64,000 nt of DNA from Colletotrichum lupini (GCF_023278565.1 NC_064678.1:2728001-2792000); one strand, 5' to 3'; counted from the first letter of the stretch, positions 22,640-35,123 are shown. Notes: generated by a model from the sequence alone, not told the origin. Numbers and translations are program-made.

Positions 22640-24125
22640 GCCGAATACCGAGATGAGGGTGAAGCGTCTGTCTCCCTTGGGGCCTTGGTGGTGTGTCCCT
22701 TGCTGGCTTCGATCTTCCCTTGGGTGGAGCTAAACGATAGGGCCCTGTGACTCCCAGATCGCGTGCGTGTGAGTCGTACCTATGACTGTTGAGGTTCCCT
22801 GGTAGGCTGGTCCTGGCTATGCAGACTCTGTGCGAGTGAGTCCCAGTGAAAATGGAAGGATCAGCCGTTTGTGGCAGGTCGAAAATTTTCGGGCGAGTCT
22901 CCGAAGCCGGCGGCAAACCCGATCGATAAGAAGTCGAGTTGTGGGTATTATATAAAGTAAGCTAAGTACGGAGTTGCTTTGGAGGTTTGTTTATAGTTGA
23001 GGGAGGCTCCCGTAAATGATATGTTTTGGAAAAAAACACACACAATTGAGAAACCAATCAAGACTGAACGGGTAAGAAGATGGATCGAATGAATTGACGT
23101 GCCCAAGAAGGGAAAAGAGGCAACGGGGTGAGTGATACAAATATGGTACAGGAAACAAGACAAGACAAAGAAACAAACGACGGTGGTCCGGACGGTCTGA
23201 TTTCTCTTTCGCAAAAAAGACTGTCTCGGTAAAGCGCATGTGAAACTACCATGAGCTTCACGTAGTTGAGCCAAAGGGTCCGAGGCTTGACTTGATAGTG
23301 TTTAATGCCAAGTTTCGAGGTCCGGAAACGCTGTTCATGGAACACGTATGAGTCAAGGATGAGTCGAGTTGCCATAAAAGGACGTTGTTATTATACCGAG
23401 TACTCGACTCGAGGGAAGGATGGACAGGTATTGAAAATGCAACGGCGTCGGAATTGGACGATGATGACCGCACTATTCTGACGGGCACGGAGCTTCAACG
23501 GCTGGGCTGCCACGAATGCCACGCTGTCTGGCTTGGACAGTTTGGAGGGCTGGTGGTTGGAGGTCTTGGAGCTGCCATAACTCCCGTCCCGCCGCCAACC
23601 TCTCCAGGGGCAGCTCCTTCCGTGACGTGCGCCTGCCTGGACCGGCACGCTAAAGTTCTAGAAGGCTGGGTTTGCCTGCACCGGTGGAAGTTTCCTCGAA
23701 CACCTCCCTTAGGCTTGACAGGCAAGACAGGTACCTACCTATCTCACCTAAGGCCTAGGAGATGAGCTGTAAGCGCTGGCGGCGTCACACACCTGGGACG
23801 ATTGACTCACCTTGCTGTAAGACTGTGCCACACCTAGGTAGCCCACGCCCGTGCCAAAGTAAGCTGCCACTTGCGGCTTGCCTGAGGCGGCCAAAGACGG
23901 TAAGGCGGTGAAGGGCCTTCACCTCAACCGGCAGAATGGTCGCGGGGAAAAAGTGCGCCCCACACACCAGAGCACCGAAACCCACAATGTCGAGGTGAAG
24001 GCAAAAATTCACGATTGACCCGACGACATCAGCCTTTTAAAGACCGACGTCCCCTGCCGCAACAACGTGCCCGTATACCAAGCCCCCGATATCGAGAACC
24101 GCATCACCTCCCGACATCAGACAAT
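22142..24125. other. Divergent promoter region between C1-THF synthase and eIF3i
   Basis: About 2 kb. The 500 bp nearest the synthase are open in its frame (see the possible N-terminal extension). The rest, 22640-24125, shows no gene. Confidence 0.55.
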
Positions 24126-25453
24126 ATGAGGCCCATTCTTTTGGCAGGCCACGAGCGTGCGCTCACCCAGATCAAGTACGTTTCTGCACCCCCCCAAGCG
24201 CGAAATGTCCAATTCGAGGAGGGGGAAGCGAAGCACCCAGGGCTATCTTCTCCCTCATCCCCCAACTCCCATACCACAGGAGGGGCCATGCATGCTAACC
24301 TGATGCGCCACCTCGAATAGGTACAACTCGGACGGTGACCTGATCTTCTCGACCGCCAAGGATCAACAGATTTGCGCCTGGTACGCACACAATGGCGAGC
24401 GTCTGGGAACCTACCACGGCCACGTCGGTGCCATCTGGACTGTCGACGTCGACCCCACCAGCACCCTGATCGCTTCCGGTTCCGCCGACAACACGATGAG
24501 ACTTTGGGATGTCAAGTCTGGCAAGAACCTCAAGACCTGGGAGTTCCCTACCGCTGTCAAGCGCGTCGAGTTCAACGAGGACGGCACTAAGCTGCTCGGT
24601 GTCACGGAGAAGCGCATGGGTTACCTTTCCAACATCATCGTCGTCGACATCAACCCCGACCCCGAGGCCGAGCAGAGCGATGAGCGCGTCCTGACCATCG
24701 TTTGCGACGAAAGCAAGGCCACCGTTGCTGGCTTCAGCTACCTCACCAAGTACATTATCGCCGGTCACGAGGACGGTTCCGTGTCGCAGTACGATGCTAA
24801 GGTGGGTCTGGTCAGAGGGATATCATATGGGGATTGTGAAGCTGACCATCGGCCAGAACGGTGACCTGATCTACAACGAGCCCGTTCACGAGCTTAACAC
24901 GCCCATTACGGATCTCCAGTGGTCCCAGGACAGAACCTACTTCATCACCGCCTGCAAGGACAAGACGTCCAAGGTACATCCGACATGCCTGGCGATTCGC
25001 AAGACCAAATGCTGACATGATATAGCTCGTCACCGCCAAGGACCTCGAGGTTCTCAAGACCTACACCGCTGATACCCCTCTTAACAGTGCCACCATTACA
25101 CCCAAGAAGGACTTTGTCATCCTTGGAGGTGGTCAGGCCGCCATGGATGTCACCCGTACCTCGGCGAGACAAGGAAAGTTCGAAGCGAGATTCTACCACA
25201 AGGTCTTTGAAGACGAGGTTGGCAGAGTCCGTGGTCACTTCGGTCCTCTGGTAAGTCTCCCCTCTGAGCCCATGATATCGTGTTATGCCGGCGACTGATT
25301 TTCTTGAAGAACACCGTCGCCGCAGACCCTACCGGAAAGGGCTACGCAAGTGGTGGTGAGGACGGTTACGTCCGTGTCCACCAGTTCGACAAGGGCTACT
25401 TCGATTTCATGTACGAGGTCGAGCGGGAACGGAAGAACAGACAGGAGAACTAA
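24126..25453 (+). CDS. TIF34: Eukaryotic translation initiation factor 3 subunit i (eIF3i), 5 exons
   Basis: Exons 24126-24175, 24321-24801, 24857-24973, 25026-25250 and 25310-25453; 338 residues, as usual for eIF3i. It is a seven-bladed WD40 propeller that holds eIF3b and eIF3g in the scanning-associated arm of eIF3. It starts [19 protein letters not shown], the conserved first blade, and shows repeated blades such as [15 protein letters not shown] and [18 protein letters not shown]. The C-terminus [15 protein letters not shown] is also typical. The AAG-phase junction ATCAA|G fixes the first intron. The upstream neighbour is divergent and unrelated in function. Confidence 0.95.
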
Positions 25454-26076
25454 GAAAGATTTGGGGAATTTCTGGTTTGGAAAAGAAAAAATTCAAGAGC
25501 AAGGCCCCCCTTACTTTTTTCTTCGTTCGTCTTTCTTTTCGCGGCTTGCATTAGTACGGCGTTCTGGGAAATCTCTGGGGGGATGGTTAGATTTGGTTTT
25601 GTAAAAACCTAGGGCAGTCCGCGAAAACCAAAAACGAAAAGTCAAAAAAGAAGCCTGGTAAGAAACGGATGATATCAAACTTTCGTCCTCTCCGCGCTTT
25701 TGGGGCGGTGGGGAGAAGCCTCGAGGATGAGATGAACCAAAACGTAATGATGAGATTTCTGACAAGTTAGTACCATCAAATGAGAGGCATGATGATGTTC
25801 AAATGTTGCTCACTTGGATGGGGTTTGTTTTCCTCTATGAATGTCATGTGTCTCTGTACTTTGTGGCAGGAGACTGACTCCAAGGTAATGGTCGATGAGG
25901 GGAGTACATGGGCACACACATTCGCACGTTGTGACTGAAGATTACATAGCTCTCTACAACTCTCCCAGCTCTCGGCAACGTCCGAGATGTTCAAGAAGCT
26001 AAAAAGAACAAACGAACATCACCATTGTGCTTTCTGGACCACTTTCCGTCGGATACAGGCTCGAAAAAGGCAAAAA
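25454..26076. other. Intergenic, 3' of eIF3i
   Basis: About 620 bp containing the eIF3i 3' UTR. No gene seen. Confidence 0.6.
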
Positions 26077-26175
26077 TGAAAGGGACGAGACTCGAACTCG
26101 CGCGGGTTGCCCCACCAGGAAACAGATGTTAAGCTAACCTTAACCTGGCGCCATAACCAACTCGGCCACCCTTCC
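26077..26175 (-). tRNA. tRNA-Leu, anticodon AAG, with a 17-nt intron
   Basis: Acceptor arms GGAAGGG and CCCTTTC pair fully (one G-U), with A73. D arm GCCG/TGGC, anticodon stem CCAGG/CCTGG, loop TT-AAG-G...T, a long type-II variable arm (GGG-CAA-CCC) and T arm GCGAG/CTCGT with loop TTCGAGT. The intron is at 26121-26137, one base 3' of the anticodon as is canonical, and contains CTTAA, which can pair with the anticodon region as in other nuclear tRNA introns. The type-II variable arm supports leucine. CCA is not encoded. Confidence 0.92.
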
Positions 26176-27482
26176 GTTGCAGGTTTCCCGCCCGTTCTGG
26201 ATTTAGGTAGCGCCGACTCCGCGCGTCTCCCAAGTTTGGTGGGGTTTGAGTGGTGGGTTTTCTCTTGCGTTCCCCTGTCGAACCCATCACCCTGTTGACG
26301 GGCTCGGCCAGGGGGCCTGTCTTCACGTGGCTTCCCTCTGACTGAGACAGGCTGATGAAGCTTGGAGGAGAATGGAAGAGAGAGACACTGCGAGTGAGTT
26401 ACAACGGTTTGCGTATTTCCTTTGACTTTTTTAGGTATTCGTACCTCCTTGGGTATGCAATGTGCGGAAACTAAGGTAGGCACCGAACAAACGAGTCTAG
26501 AAATCACCGAAGCTCCAATGTGTAGCTGGCCTGGAGCCTCTGGCACGTTCTAAAGAATGTGGGGGGTCTTTGAGCGATGACTCTTTCCGCAAATTGGGCA
26601 TGCTAGCGCCTTTGCAGTTGAGGGACTTTTTCTTTTTTTGGGGCCCATGCTGGGCAGGCAGGCAGGCACCCCGCCGGTCCGCGCGGGTGTTTGGACGACA
26701 CGGGCACCACCTCATTGCTACTCGGAAGGTTGGGACGAAGCCCGAAGGGCATATTCCTGCGACCGACGGGATGTAATCCCTACTGTGGTATGTGTGTTGT
26801 GTGTTGAAACATGTTTGAATGTACGACGATATGCACATCGGAAGAACAGCCCGAACTGAGAGGGTACGCTGAAACCCTGAAACCTGAAACTTTATTCGGG
26901 GATATGTACACACAATGCGAGCAGAGCAAACGTCATTCCGAAGGAGACAGAATGGACAGAGTAAGCAAAGTGAGAGAAAATGTAAGCGACAATGAAAAAT
27001 GTTCATGTCTTTATGATTACCCCCGTGTTGATGGCAGCCGACCCTTTATCTTCCAAAAGGTCGTCGACATGAAACCGCCAACAAGTGACGGGGGAACAGA
27101 TAGTATAATGAATATGTGTAGCTATGGGGTTCGTGAGACTAGCTAGCCGTCCCTTTCATTTGGCATCATCGCGAAAACAGTCCCCTAAAAACCATAACAC
27201 CGCCCCATGCACCTTGGTTTAGTTAAAAACAAGAAACAAAACGGAAAACCAACGCCTCTCGTGAGCACGCAACTCTCTAAATGCTTTGCGTGCGAGTTTC
27301 TTCCCTCCCATGTGCCTGGCCCCCCCTTCGATGCTCGCTCAATCCCGTCGTCAAGACAATGATGTCCGTATAACCGTTAAACAGACAACTTCGGGAGGTA
27401 AGAGGAGCGTGTCCCCCGCCCCCCAAAGTTGAACCGCTGTCGAAAGTGAAGAAAGTCGTGGAATGCTAGTCGGGCAAATGCA
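26176..27482. other. Intergenic, no gene seen
   Basis: About 1.3 kb upstream of the tRNA-Leu gene and 3' of the HAPSTR1-like gene. Frames are short and lack recognisable content. Confidence 0.55.
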
Positions 27483-28295
27483 CTATGTGTGCCTGCTACG
27501 CTTTGGTCCGCCGCCAAACATGTTCTTGTCTAGACTGCTGAGGTCGAATATCTCTGCAAAGTTGATCTTGCGCTTCGAACCCGCGCCACGGCCGAGGTTG
27601 CTCCCTTGTCTTGATGCTGAGCGGGGCATGTTGGCGGGATGTCGTGGTCTTGCTGTGCGCGTTGCGGGGTTTGTGGTTGTTGATGATGCGTCGTGTGTCC
27701 GAGAGTCTGAGAGGTCCAGGTTTGCGAGGTTCAGGTAGGCATCTTGTTGCTGCGGTTGAGGCGGCCAGGGGTGAGATGATTGAAAGGTGAAGGAGTCTGC
27801 CGTCGGTACCGTGACTGATATCGGTTCGCGTCCTTCTTGCTCCTCTTCCTCGATGGGCTGCGGGATGCTAGGGGGCGCCGAGTCCGTTCTCAGCTGGGAC
27901 GAGAGTTGTGTGCTGCTGCTCGTCCTGTTCAGTTCCGGAGAGGATGCAGTTTCCGCCTTATCCGCCTCGTCGTCGCTTTCGGCGTTCTGTGAGCCCGCAT
28001 CTCTGGCGCCGTCCAGCCTCTCGGTCGCCCAGCTTCGGATCCTCCAGCCGTCGCCGTCGCCCAGCCCGATTCTCTCATTGTCGAGGAACGATAGCAGGTC
28101 GTCGAGGCAGTCTTGGTAGCCATCCATGCGGGCCTTGGATTGGGCGGCCGCAGAGGTCTTGTAGAGTTTCGTCACAGAAAGCGCGGCGGCCTTGAAGGCA
28201 TCGATGAGTTGCTCGGGGGAGTCATTTTGCGTCGGCTGCTTGGCGGCCGCGGAGGCGCCCGGGAGGGAAGTGTTCAAACTTCGCATAGAGTCCAT
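27483..28295 (-). CDS. Conserved protein with HAPSTR1/TAPR1-like N-terminal region
   Basis: Single exon, 270 residues. Residues about 28-75 (IDAFKAAALSVTKLYKTS, then GYQDCLDDLLSFL) resemble the helical core of the animal stress protein HAPSTR1 (C16orf72/TAPR1), where a similar F-x-A-A-x-V-x-x-LYK block is followed by a GYQ...DVLEW block. HAPSTR1 works with the ubiquitin ligase HUWE1 in stress signalling and its fungal relatives are poorly studied. Residues about 90-220 are acidic, Ser/Thr-rich and probably disordered. The C-terminus is conserved-looking: GSKRKINFAEIFDLSSL followed by DKNMFGGGPKRSR, with basic clusters that could be nuclear-localisation signals. The similarity was judged by eye from a short block, so the homology call is inference; that it is a real gene is well supported by codon use and organisation. 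Confidence 0.75.
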   Translation of the reverse strand: MDSMRSLNTSLPGASAAAKQPTQNDSPEQLIDAFKAAALSVTKLYKTSAAAQSKARMDGYQDCLDDLLSFLDNERIGLGDGDGWRIRSWATERLDGARDAGSQNAESDDEADKAETASSPELNRTSSSTQLSSQLRTDSAPPSIPQPIEEEEQEGREPISVTVPTADSFTFQSSHPWPPQPQQQDAYLNLANLDLSDSRTHDASSTTTNPATRTARPRHPANMPRSASRQGSNLGRGAGSKRKINFAEIFDLSSLDKNMFGGGPKRSRHT

Positions 28296-29296
28296 GATGT
28301 TGTATCGTCAACGACCGAATCGCTGAAGACAATCAGTATCGAGTCAAAGGGTGGGAAAGATGAGTCCCGCACCTCTAGCGGTGAAATGTAGGTAAGTTGA
28401 GGTTGTCGGGTAAACAAATCTTGCAGTTGATGCCGGAGTGGGGTCCAAACGGGGTCCCCCAGCGAAGTCAACTGTGTGGCGATAAGGTGCGAGATGGTGG
28501 TGGTAGTGCTTGAGCGCACCTTGCTGCACTACCTGTCGAGGTTGTTCGGACGGGCTCCCTTGGGCCGCAAAGAGTAAAAGGAGGAGATACCGAAGACTTG
28601 GTGATGGAGATAGTCAAACAGGCTGTGATGAGAAGATGCAGTTGATTGACGGCGGAAGTGAAGCACTGAGGTCAGCTCGCCTTTGCCGCAGAGCACATGA
28701 CACTGGACGGCGGTACTAACCGACAGCCAACAACAGCTTAACAGGGCCCAATTTACCTTGGATCTTAGGTGGCTTTGACGTTATCCCCTCCACCTATGGC
28801 CAGTGCGCTGGGTAGTCTTGGCCGGCTGACCCAATTGTGCCAGTCTTGGAGCGGGCGGTGGATCCTCCGACGCTTTCCCAAATTCCCATCTCCCGTCAGT
28901 ACCGTGCCCCTGGCTGGCGAGCGCCCGAGACGACACGGGATGGGGGAAAGGGTCGGAGGCTGCCTTCTTCCGGACCCGAGCCGCGGGAGGAGCCAAACGT
29001 ACCGGTACTCCTGCACTGATCGGGAATTGACACGGCGGAAACGCGCTAGTCCTATTTGGAAATTGTCTTCTACAGCAGAGGAATCCCACCTTTCCTCCCA
29101 TCGTCTCTAAAAAACATCTACGGACCGTTCACCCTCACGCAGCAACAAAGCATTCGGCCATTTTCCTGAATGCTCCGCGACCGTTTGCATTGCGATATCA
29201 CTTCGAGCATTTGAACTATACACACCCATCTGGAGCGCGCTGTCAAATCCGTAAGAAACGCGTGTAAGTCGCGTAAAGTGATTTACAGTCGTCAAG
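28296..29296. other. Divergent promoter between the HAPSTR1-like gene and ISWI
   Basis: About 1 kb, no gene seen. Confidence 0.6.
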
Positions 29297-32200
29297 ATGG
29301 CTCCTCGATCTCGAGCTGCCGCGGTCGATACCGACGCGTCAATGTCCGACGCTGCGGATTCTCACCCCGTGGAAGAGATGGTACGTTTTTCCTGCCATGA
29401 ATTTTCGCGTTGACGTGCCCCCAGTGGAGCTCATGGAGCGATTCAATCTTTGGGCCCTTATGCTGACAAGCAGACAGGAGGTCGATGAGACGCCCGACTA
29501 CACTGACTCAGACACCAATGCGAACACCACTGCTAGTAGTGTTGTCGGAGAGCCTCTTGGAGATGGTCGCAGGAAGCGATCCGAGGCCAACCAGCTTCGT
29601 CGCAGCATCTTTGGCAGGAAACATGACAGACTAGGTGAATCAAAGGTATGCAAGGCGCAAACTACTCACCATTCCGAATTTGGGATCATTCTTTGTATGC
29701 TGATCAATGTTCGAAAATAGGAAGAAGACAGTATTCGCCGATTCCGATACTTGTTGGGTCTTACGGACCTCTTCCGCCACTTCATCGAGACGAACCCCAA
29801 TCCCAAGATTCGCGAAATCATGACCGAGATCGATCGACAAAACGCCGAAGCATCAAAAAGCAAGAAGAAAGGCGCTCGCCAAGGTGGCGCCAGCAATGAA
29901 CGAGTACGCCGGACCGAAGCTGAGGAGGATGCAGAGCTGCTTCGTGACGAGAAGCACGGAGGGTCTGCCGAGACGGTCTTCCGCGACTCGCCCGCTTTTG
30001 TCCAGGGTCAAATGAGAGACTACCAGGTTGCCGGTCTCAACTGGCTTATTTCTCTCCACGAGAATGGTATCTCTGGTATTCTTGCCGACGAGATGGGTCT
30101 CGGGAAGACCCTGCAGACGATTTCCTTTTTGGGCTATCTCAGACACATCATGGACATCACCGGACCGCATATCGTCATAGTACCCAAGTCGACCCTGGAT
30201 AACTGGAAGCGAGAATTCGAGAGGTGGACTCCTGGGGTTAACGTCTTGGTGCTTCAGGGTGCCAAGGACGAGCGCCAGGCTCTCATCAATGATCGCCTTG
30301 TCAACGAGGACTTTGACGTCTGCATTACTAGTTACGAAATGGTCCTTCGCGAGAAGAGTCACCTGAAGAAGTTCGCGTGGGAGTATATTATCATCGACGA
30401 GGCACATCGTATCAAGAACGAAGAATCATCCTTGGCGCAGGTCATCCGTCTTTTCAACTCCCGGAACCGACTCCTCATTACCGGTACACCCCTCCAGAAC
30501 AACCTACACGAGCTGTGGGCTCTGCTCAACTTCTTGTTGCCTGACGTCTTTGGCGACTCCGAGGCCTTTGACCAGTGGTTCTCTGGCAGAGAGCAAGACC
30601 AGGACACCGTCGTTCAGCAGCTTCACCGCGTTCTCAGACCATTCTTGCTCAGACGTGTCAAGGCAGACGTGGAGAAGAGCTTGCTGCCAAAGAAGGAGGT
30701 CAACGTCTACCTCGGCATGTCGGAAATGCAGATCAAGTGGTATCAGAAGATTCTTGAGAAGGACATTGACGCTGTCAACGGCGCCAACGGCAAGCGGGAG
30801 TCGAAGACCAGACTGCTCAACATTGTGATGCAGCTGCGCAAGTGCTGCAACCACCCCTACCTTTTCGAGGGTGCTGAGCCTGGACCGCCCTACACCACCG
30901 ACGAGCATCTCGTTTACAACGCTGGAAAGATGGCTGTTCTCGACAAGCTATTGGCCAGAATGCAGAAGCAGGGAAGCAGAGTTCTCATCTTCTCACAGAT
31001 GAGTCGTCTCTTAGATATCCTTGAGGACTACTGTGTGTTCAGAGAGTATAAGTACTGCCGTATCGATGGTGGAACAGCCCACGAGGACCGTATCGCTGCC
31101 ATTGACGAGTACAACAAGCCCGGTTCTGAAAAGTTCATCTTCCTCCTTACGACCAGAGCTGGTGGTCTAGGTATCAACCTCACCACCGCCGACATTGTTG
31201 TTCTCTACGATAGTGATTGGAACCCTCAAGCCGACTTACAGGCTATGGATCGAGCTCACCGTATCGGTCAAACCAAGCAAGTTGTGGTGTACCGTTTCGT
31301 AACGGACAATGCCATCGAAGAGAAGGTTCTGGAAAGAGCAGCGCAGAAGCTGCGTCTAGACCAGCTGGTCATTCAGCAAGGCCGGGCTCAAGTCGCAGCA
31401 AAGGCTGCAAACAACAAGGATGAGCTTCTCTCCATGATTCAGCATGGCGCTGAGAAGGTGTTCCAGAGCAAGGGCGCGACCGGCACACTTGCTTCCAAGG
31501 GCACCGAGTTGGACGACGATGACATCGACAAGATTCTTTCTTCGGGTGAAACAAGAACGAAGGAGTTGAATGCCAAGTACGAGAAGCTTGGAATCGACGA
31601 CTTGCAGAACTTCACATCCGAGTCAGCCTACACCTGGAACGGTGAAGATTTCAAGACGAACAAGAAGGAAATCGGCATGAACTGGATCAACCCCGCCAAG
31701 CGTGAGCGAAAGGAACAGTCCTATTCCATGGACAAGTATTTCCGACAGGCCATGTACCCTCCCAAGGAGAAGGACACGAAGCCCAAGGCACCCAGAGCTC
31801 CGAAGCAAGTACCAGTCCACGACTATCAATTCTACCCTCCCAGATTGCGCGACCTTCAGGACCGAGAGACTGCTTTCTACCGCAAGGAGATTGGTTACAA
31901 GGTGCCGCTGTCTGACGGCGACGACGAGAACCTTGATGAGCGCGAGGCAGAGCGAGCCTTGGATCAACAGGAGATCGACGAGGCCACCGCACTCAACGAA
32001 GAGGAGCTGGAAGAGAAGCAGCGCCTGTCGCAGCAAGGCTTTGGAGAATGGAACAGACGTGACTTCCAACAGTTCATCAACGCGTCAGGCCGCTACGGCC
32101 GCAACGATTACGCAAACATTGCCGAAGATATTGACAATAAGACTGCATCCGAGGTCAAGCAGTATGCCAAGGTCTTCTGGCAGCGATACACGGAAATTGC

Positions 32201-32878
32201 CGACTACAACAAGTACATCAGGGTGATTGAAGACGGCGAGGAGCGTATGCGCAAGATTGAGCACCAGAGAAAGCTGCTCCGCAAGAAGATGTCGCAATAC
32301 CGCGTTCCTCTGCAGCAGCTTAAGATCAACTACTCGGTGTCTACCACCAACAAGAAGGTGTACACGGAGGAGGAAGATCGGTTTTTGCTAGTCCTGCTCG
32401 ATAAGTACGGCATTGACTCTGCTGGACTGTACGAGAAGATGCGCGACGACATTGCGGAGAGCCCTCTGTTCCGGTTTGACTGGTTCTTCCTTAGCAGGAC
32501 GCCCGTTGAGTTGAGCCGTCGCTGCACCACTCTCCTCACCACCATTGTCAAGGAGTTTGAGGATGTTCACCCAACCAAGGGTGCCAACGGCGTCAACGGC
32601 AAGCTCAAGAGAGAGGCCGAGGACGAGGAGAACGACGAGGATAGCATCCTCGGTATGGCCCCTTCGAAGAAGAAGACCAAGAACGGCGTCAAGGTGAGTG
32701 CTAGAGTGGTTGGATGAATGAACTTTGCTAACCAAACATATAGAACAAGGCTCTGGACAACGTCAAATCGGAGGTCGCAAGCAAGAACACATCCGCCGCG
32801 CCATCGAGGGCATCGAGTGTCGCCTCGAACAAGTCTGCCACCAATGCCAAGGGCAAAACCAAGGGCAAGAAGAAATAG
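29297..32878 (+). CDS. ISWI: ISWI-family chromatin-remodelling ATPase, 4 exons
   Basis: Exons 29297-29380, 29478-29645, 29721-32693 and 32744-32878; 1,119 residues. ISWI ATPases slide and space nucleosomes. The N-terminal region carries an acidic AutoN-like segment; residues 85-95 ([15 protein letters not shown]) begin the conserved body. Helicase motif I DEMGLGKT is near residue 207, motif II DEAHRIK near 309, and the C-lobe has [14 protein letters not shown] and [11 protein letters not shown]. The HAND, SANT and SLIDE modules lie around 760-1035 ([12 protein letters not shown], then [14 protein letters not shown]). The C-terminus after the last intron is Lys/Ser-rich. It matches the single ISWI orthologue of filamentous ascomycetes (crf4-1 in Neurospora) better than SNF2, CHD or INO80 types, because it has SANT-SLIDE and lacks bromo- or chromodomains. 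Confidence 0.96.
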
Positions 32879-34333
32879 ACGCGGGCGAGTGACGCTACAT
32901 GAGCAAGATTAAAAATTGGTCTTAAGGTTGGGGATAATGGCTTTTCATGGCAGTGACTACGATAGATGGAGGCGTTTGGTCTGGCATAACCTGTGGTCGG
33001 TTATCTGGTAAGGAACCTCTTTGTATGACTTTCGCGATAGAGGGGACTATGCCGTCTAGTGTTAGGCATCATTAGTTCGGACAATACGAGAATAAAATGC
33101 ATTCAAAAGATGGCCTCTTTTGATGATGCGGTGTATGAAGGAAACATAGGATAATACCGTACCATGTCAGCTGACTTAGCCCGGTGCTACTTTCCACCGC
33201 TACATACTCGTCCCTTCAGGTCCATGACCTTTGGTTCTAGGACACAATTGAGCCTTGTTCAAATGGAAAGCTACTCGGTCGATGTTACTCGCTTCCCTAT
33301 GGCCGAGTTATTCGCGTTGAGTTCCCCGATAATCCTGAAGATCACAAGGGCCATGGAATCGCCAGTCTCAGTGTATCACAAATAGATAGTTCTGTAGCAC
33401 AATACCATATTCCAGTCCTCCGTGGCAATATTTATATCTCCATGGCGCCCATGTCGGCATTGAAGAGAACGACTACCACCCATCGCCGCCGGACATCAAC
33501 AGGAGCTGGAAGCTCTTTGAATGCTAGGTAGGAAAATTGTATTGAGTGACCTCGCCGGCGGGGAGAGCTCCTCGTACGGCGGTTAGCAGGCGCATCTAGT
33601 TTACTACAGCTTCTCCGATAGGGTGAAGATAGGGTATAGTGAGCCCTAATAGAGGTTGTCGCAATCCAAGGTCTATTGCTGTGACGGCGAGACTGGTGAC
33701 CGTGGAAGAAGCGGCAGGCAAGTTTCGATTACAGTAGGTGCTCTCTGTCTTGGGTTCCAAACATTTTGGTGCGGGTGTCGATTAGGGCGTAGTAGTCAAG
33801 GCACTTCCTTAGAATAGGCGTCTTCTCTAATGGGGTCGAGATGCGGTCTATTTAGACGGCACCGATAGCTAAATGAGCACCATAGTTGGCTGAGTGACTG
33901 ATGGATTCCTTACGGGTTATCATCAGCAGTCTATTATTATTATACGTGTGAATGTTTCGTAGCTGATGAGGATTTAAGACCTGCGACAAATACTACATCG
34001 ACCTGCTATCACGGGTTGTATGAGATTGAGGAATCATTTCTATAGTGGCAACATTATTTTGCGAACAAAGTGAATGTATGGAACGTTGTTGCAAGCATTG
34101 TTAGTCGGGCTGGTATGATAGTCTTGTCAAGAGTTCATCATTTTGTAGTTGCTTTTACTTGAGACCACTCAGCATTATTGGGATGTAGTCTTTGATGTGC
34201 GATGCAACGTATTAATAGAATACAGAAATACAAACCAGTCTTTCATGTAATCAGAATGCAATAGCAAAAAGACTCATACCGTTTAATGTAAGCAACTGGC
34301 AACAGAAGGTAAAAAAATCGCAAAAAGATGAGG
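32879..34333. other. Gene-poor stretch between ISWI and tRNA-Lys
   Basis: About 1.45 kb, visibly more AT-rich towards 33900-34300. Frames are short and stop-riddled. A decayed gene or element is possible but nothing is recognisable. Confidence 0.55.
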
Positions 34334-34408
34334 CGCGATCCGTGGGACTCGAACCCACAGCCTTCCGATTAAAAGTCGGACGCTCTGACCAAATTGAGCT
34401 AGGAAAGC
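34334..34408 (-). tRNA. tRNA-Lys-like gene, anticodon TTT, with a defective acceptor stem
   Basis: Seventy-five nt with a normal D arm (GCTC/GAGC), anticodon arm TCCGA/TCGGA with loop CTTTTAA (anticodon TTT), a 5-nt variable loop and T arm GTGGG/CCCAC with TTCGAGT. The acceptor strands GCTTTCC and GGATCGC leave two consecutive mismatches (positions 3:70 T-C and 4:69 T-T). No intron. The internal B-box is intact. It could be a working variant, a damaged extra copy or a pseudogene. Confidence 0.75.
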
Positions 34409-35123
34409 GACAACTTTTGTTGAGTTTGCGAGGTGATTTGGCTCAGTATGTACCCTTTGTCGAAGGTGGGGTTGCTGAACGGACCACATCGGTTTACGAT
34501 CCACGCTAAGTGAGCCCCCGCCCATTTCAGCCTGGACTCTTTTCTCACCGTTCAGTAAATATTTGAGTTATGAAGCGACTTAATGTGTATGGAGCAAGCT
34601 GTGCAGATGACCTACTGCTTTTTGATACAGATGCCTAGATGACAAACGTACTGCGCACGACGTGTATGTATCATGTAAGATACATTCAGGTGAACAATTA
34701 TGCACATCAGCTCACACCCAAGTTGATGCCTGTTGATTCACTCTCACAATATCTCTTAAATAATCATAGTTTTAGGCAGGCAATCGCAATAATTGTAGAT
34801 ACCAGAATATCAACAACATCGCCAGACAATAGCCGCGTCAGACTGTCAGTGGTTGGCTGGCGTAAGATGAACCTGGAACGTCATTCCTGCCCCGCAGTAG
34901 CAACAATAGCACTAGCACTGCCCCTCCATCCCGGATCGACATCCCAGCTCCAGGTCCAGGTTCCCACTCGACACTGTCGACCGCCATTGTGGTGCCTGGC
35001 TAGAAAGCTGAACCCCGATGCAACTCACGCTCCCCAAGACTCTTGATCGTTTCATCACCTTTGCTCGGAGCTTTAGGGAATTCTATTCGCATTGCATACC
35101 AGCGTATTTGGAGTTCACACATC
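34409..35123. other. Intergenic, promoter of AIP1
   Basis: About 700 bp, AT-rich in its first half, no gene seen. Confidence 0.6.

Noticed and set aside
22161..22916. 251-codon minus-strand frame in another frame upstream of C1-THF synthase
   Set aside because: Pro/Ser/His-rich and overlapping the more plausible N-terminal extension frame; no recognisable motif.
26041..26200. A CRISPR-like or repeat array
   Set aside because: The structure is a single tRNA with an intron; no repeat-spacer pattern exists anywhere in this eukaryotic sequence.
26019..26546. 175-codon minus-strand frame overlapping the tRNA-Leu gene
   Set aside because: It reads through a complete tRNA gene and has no conserved content.
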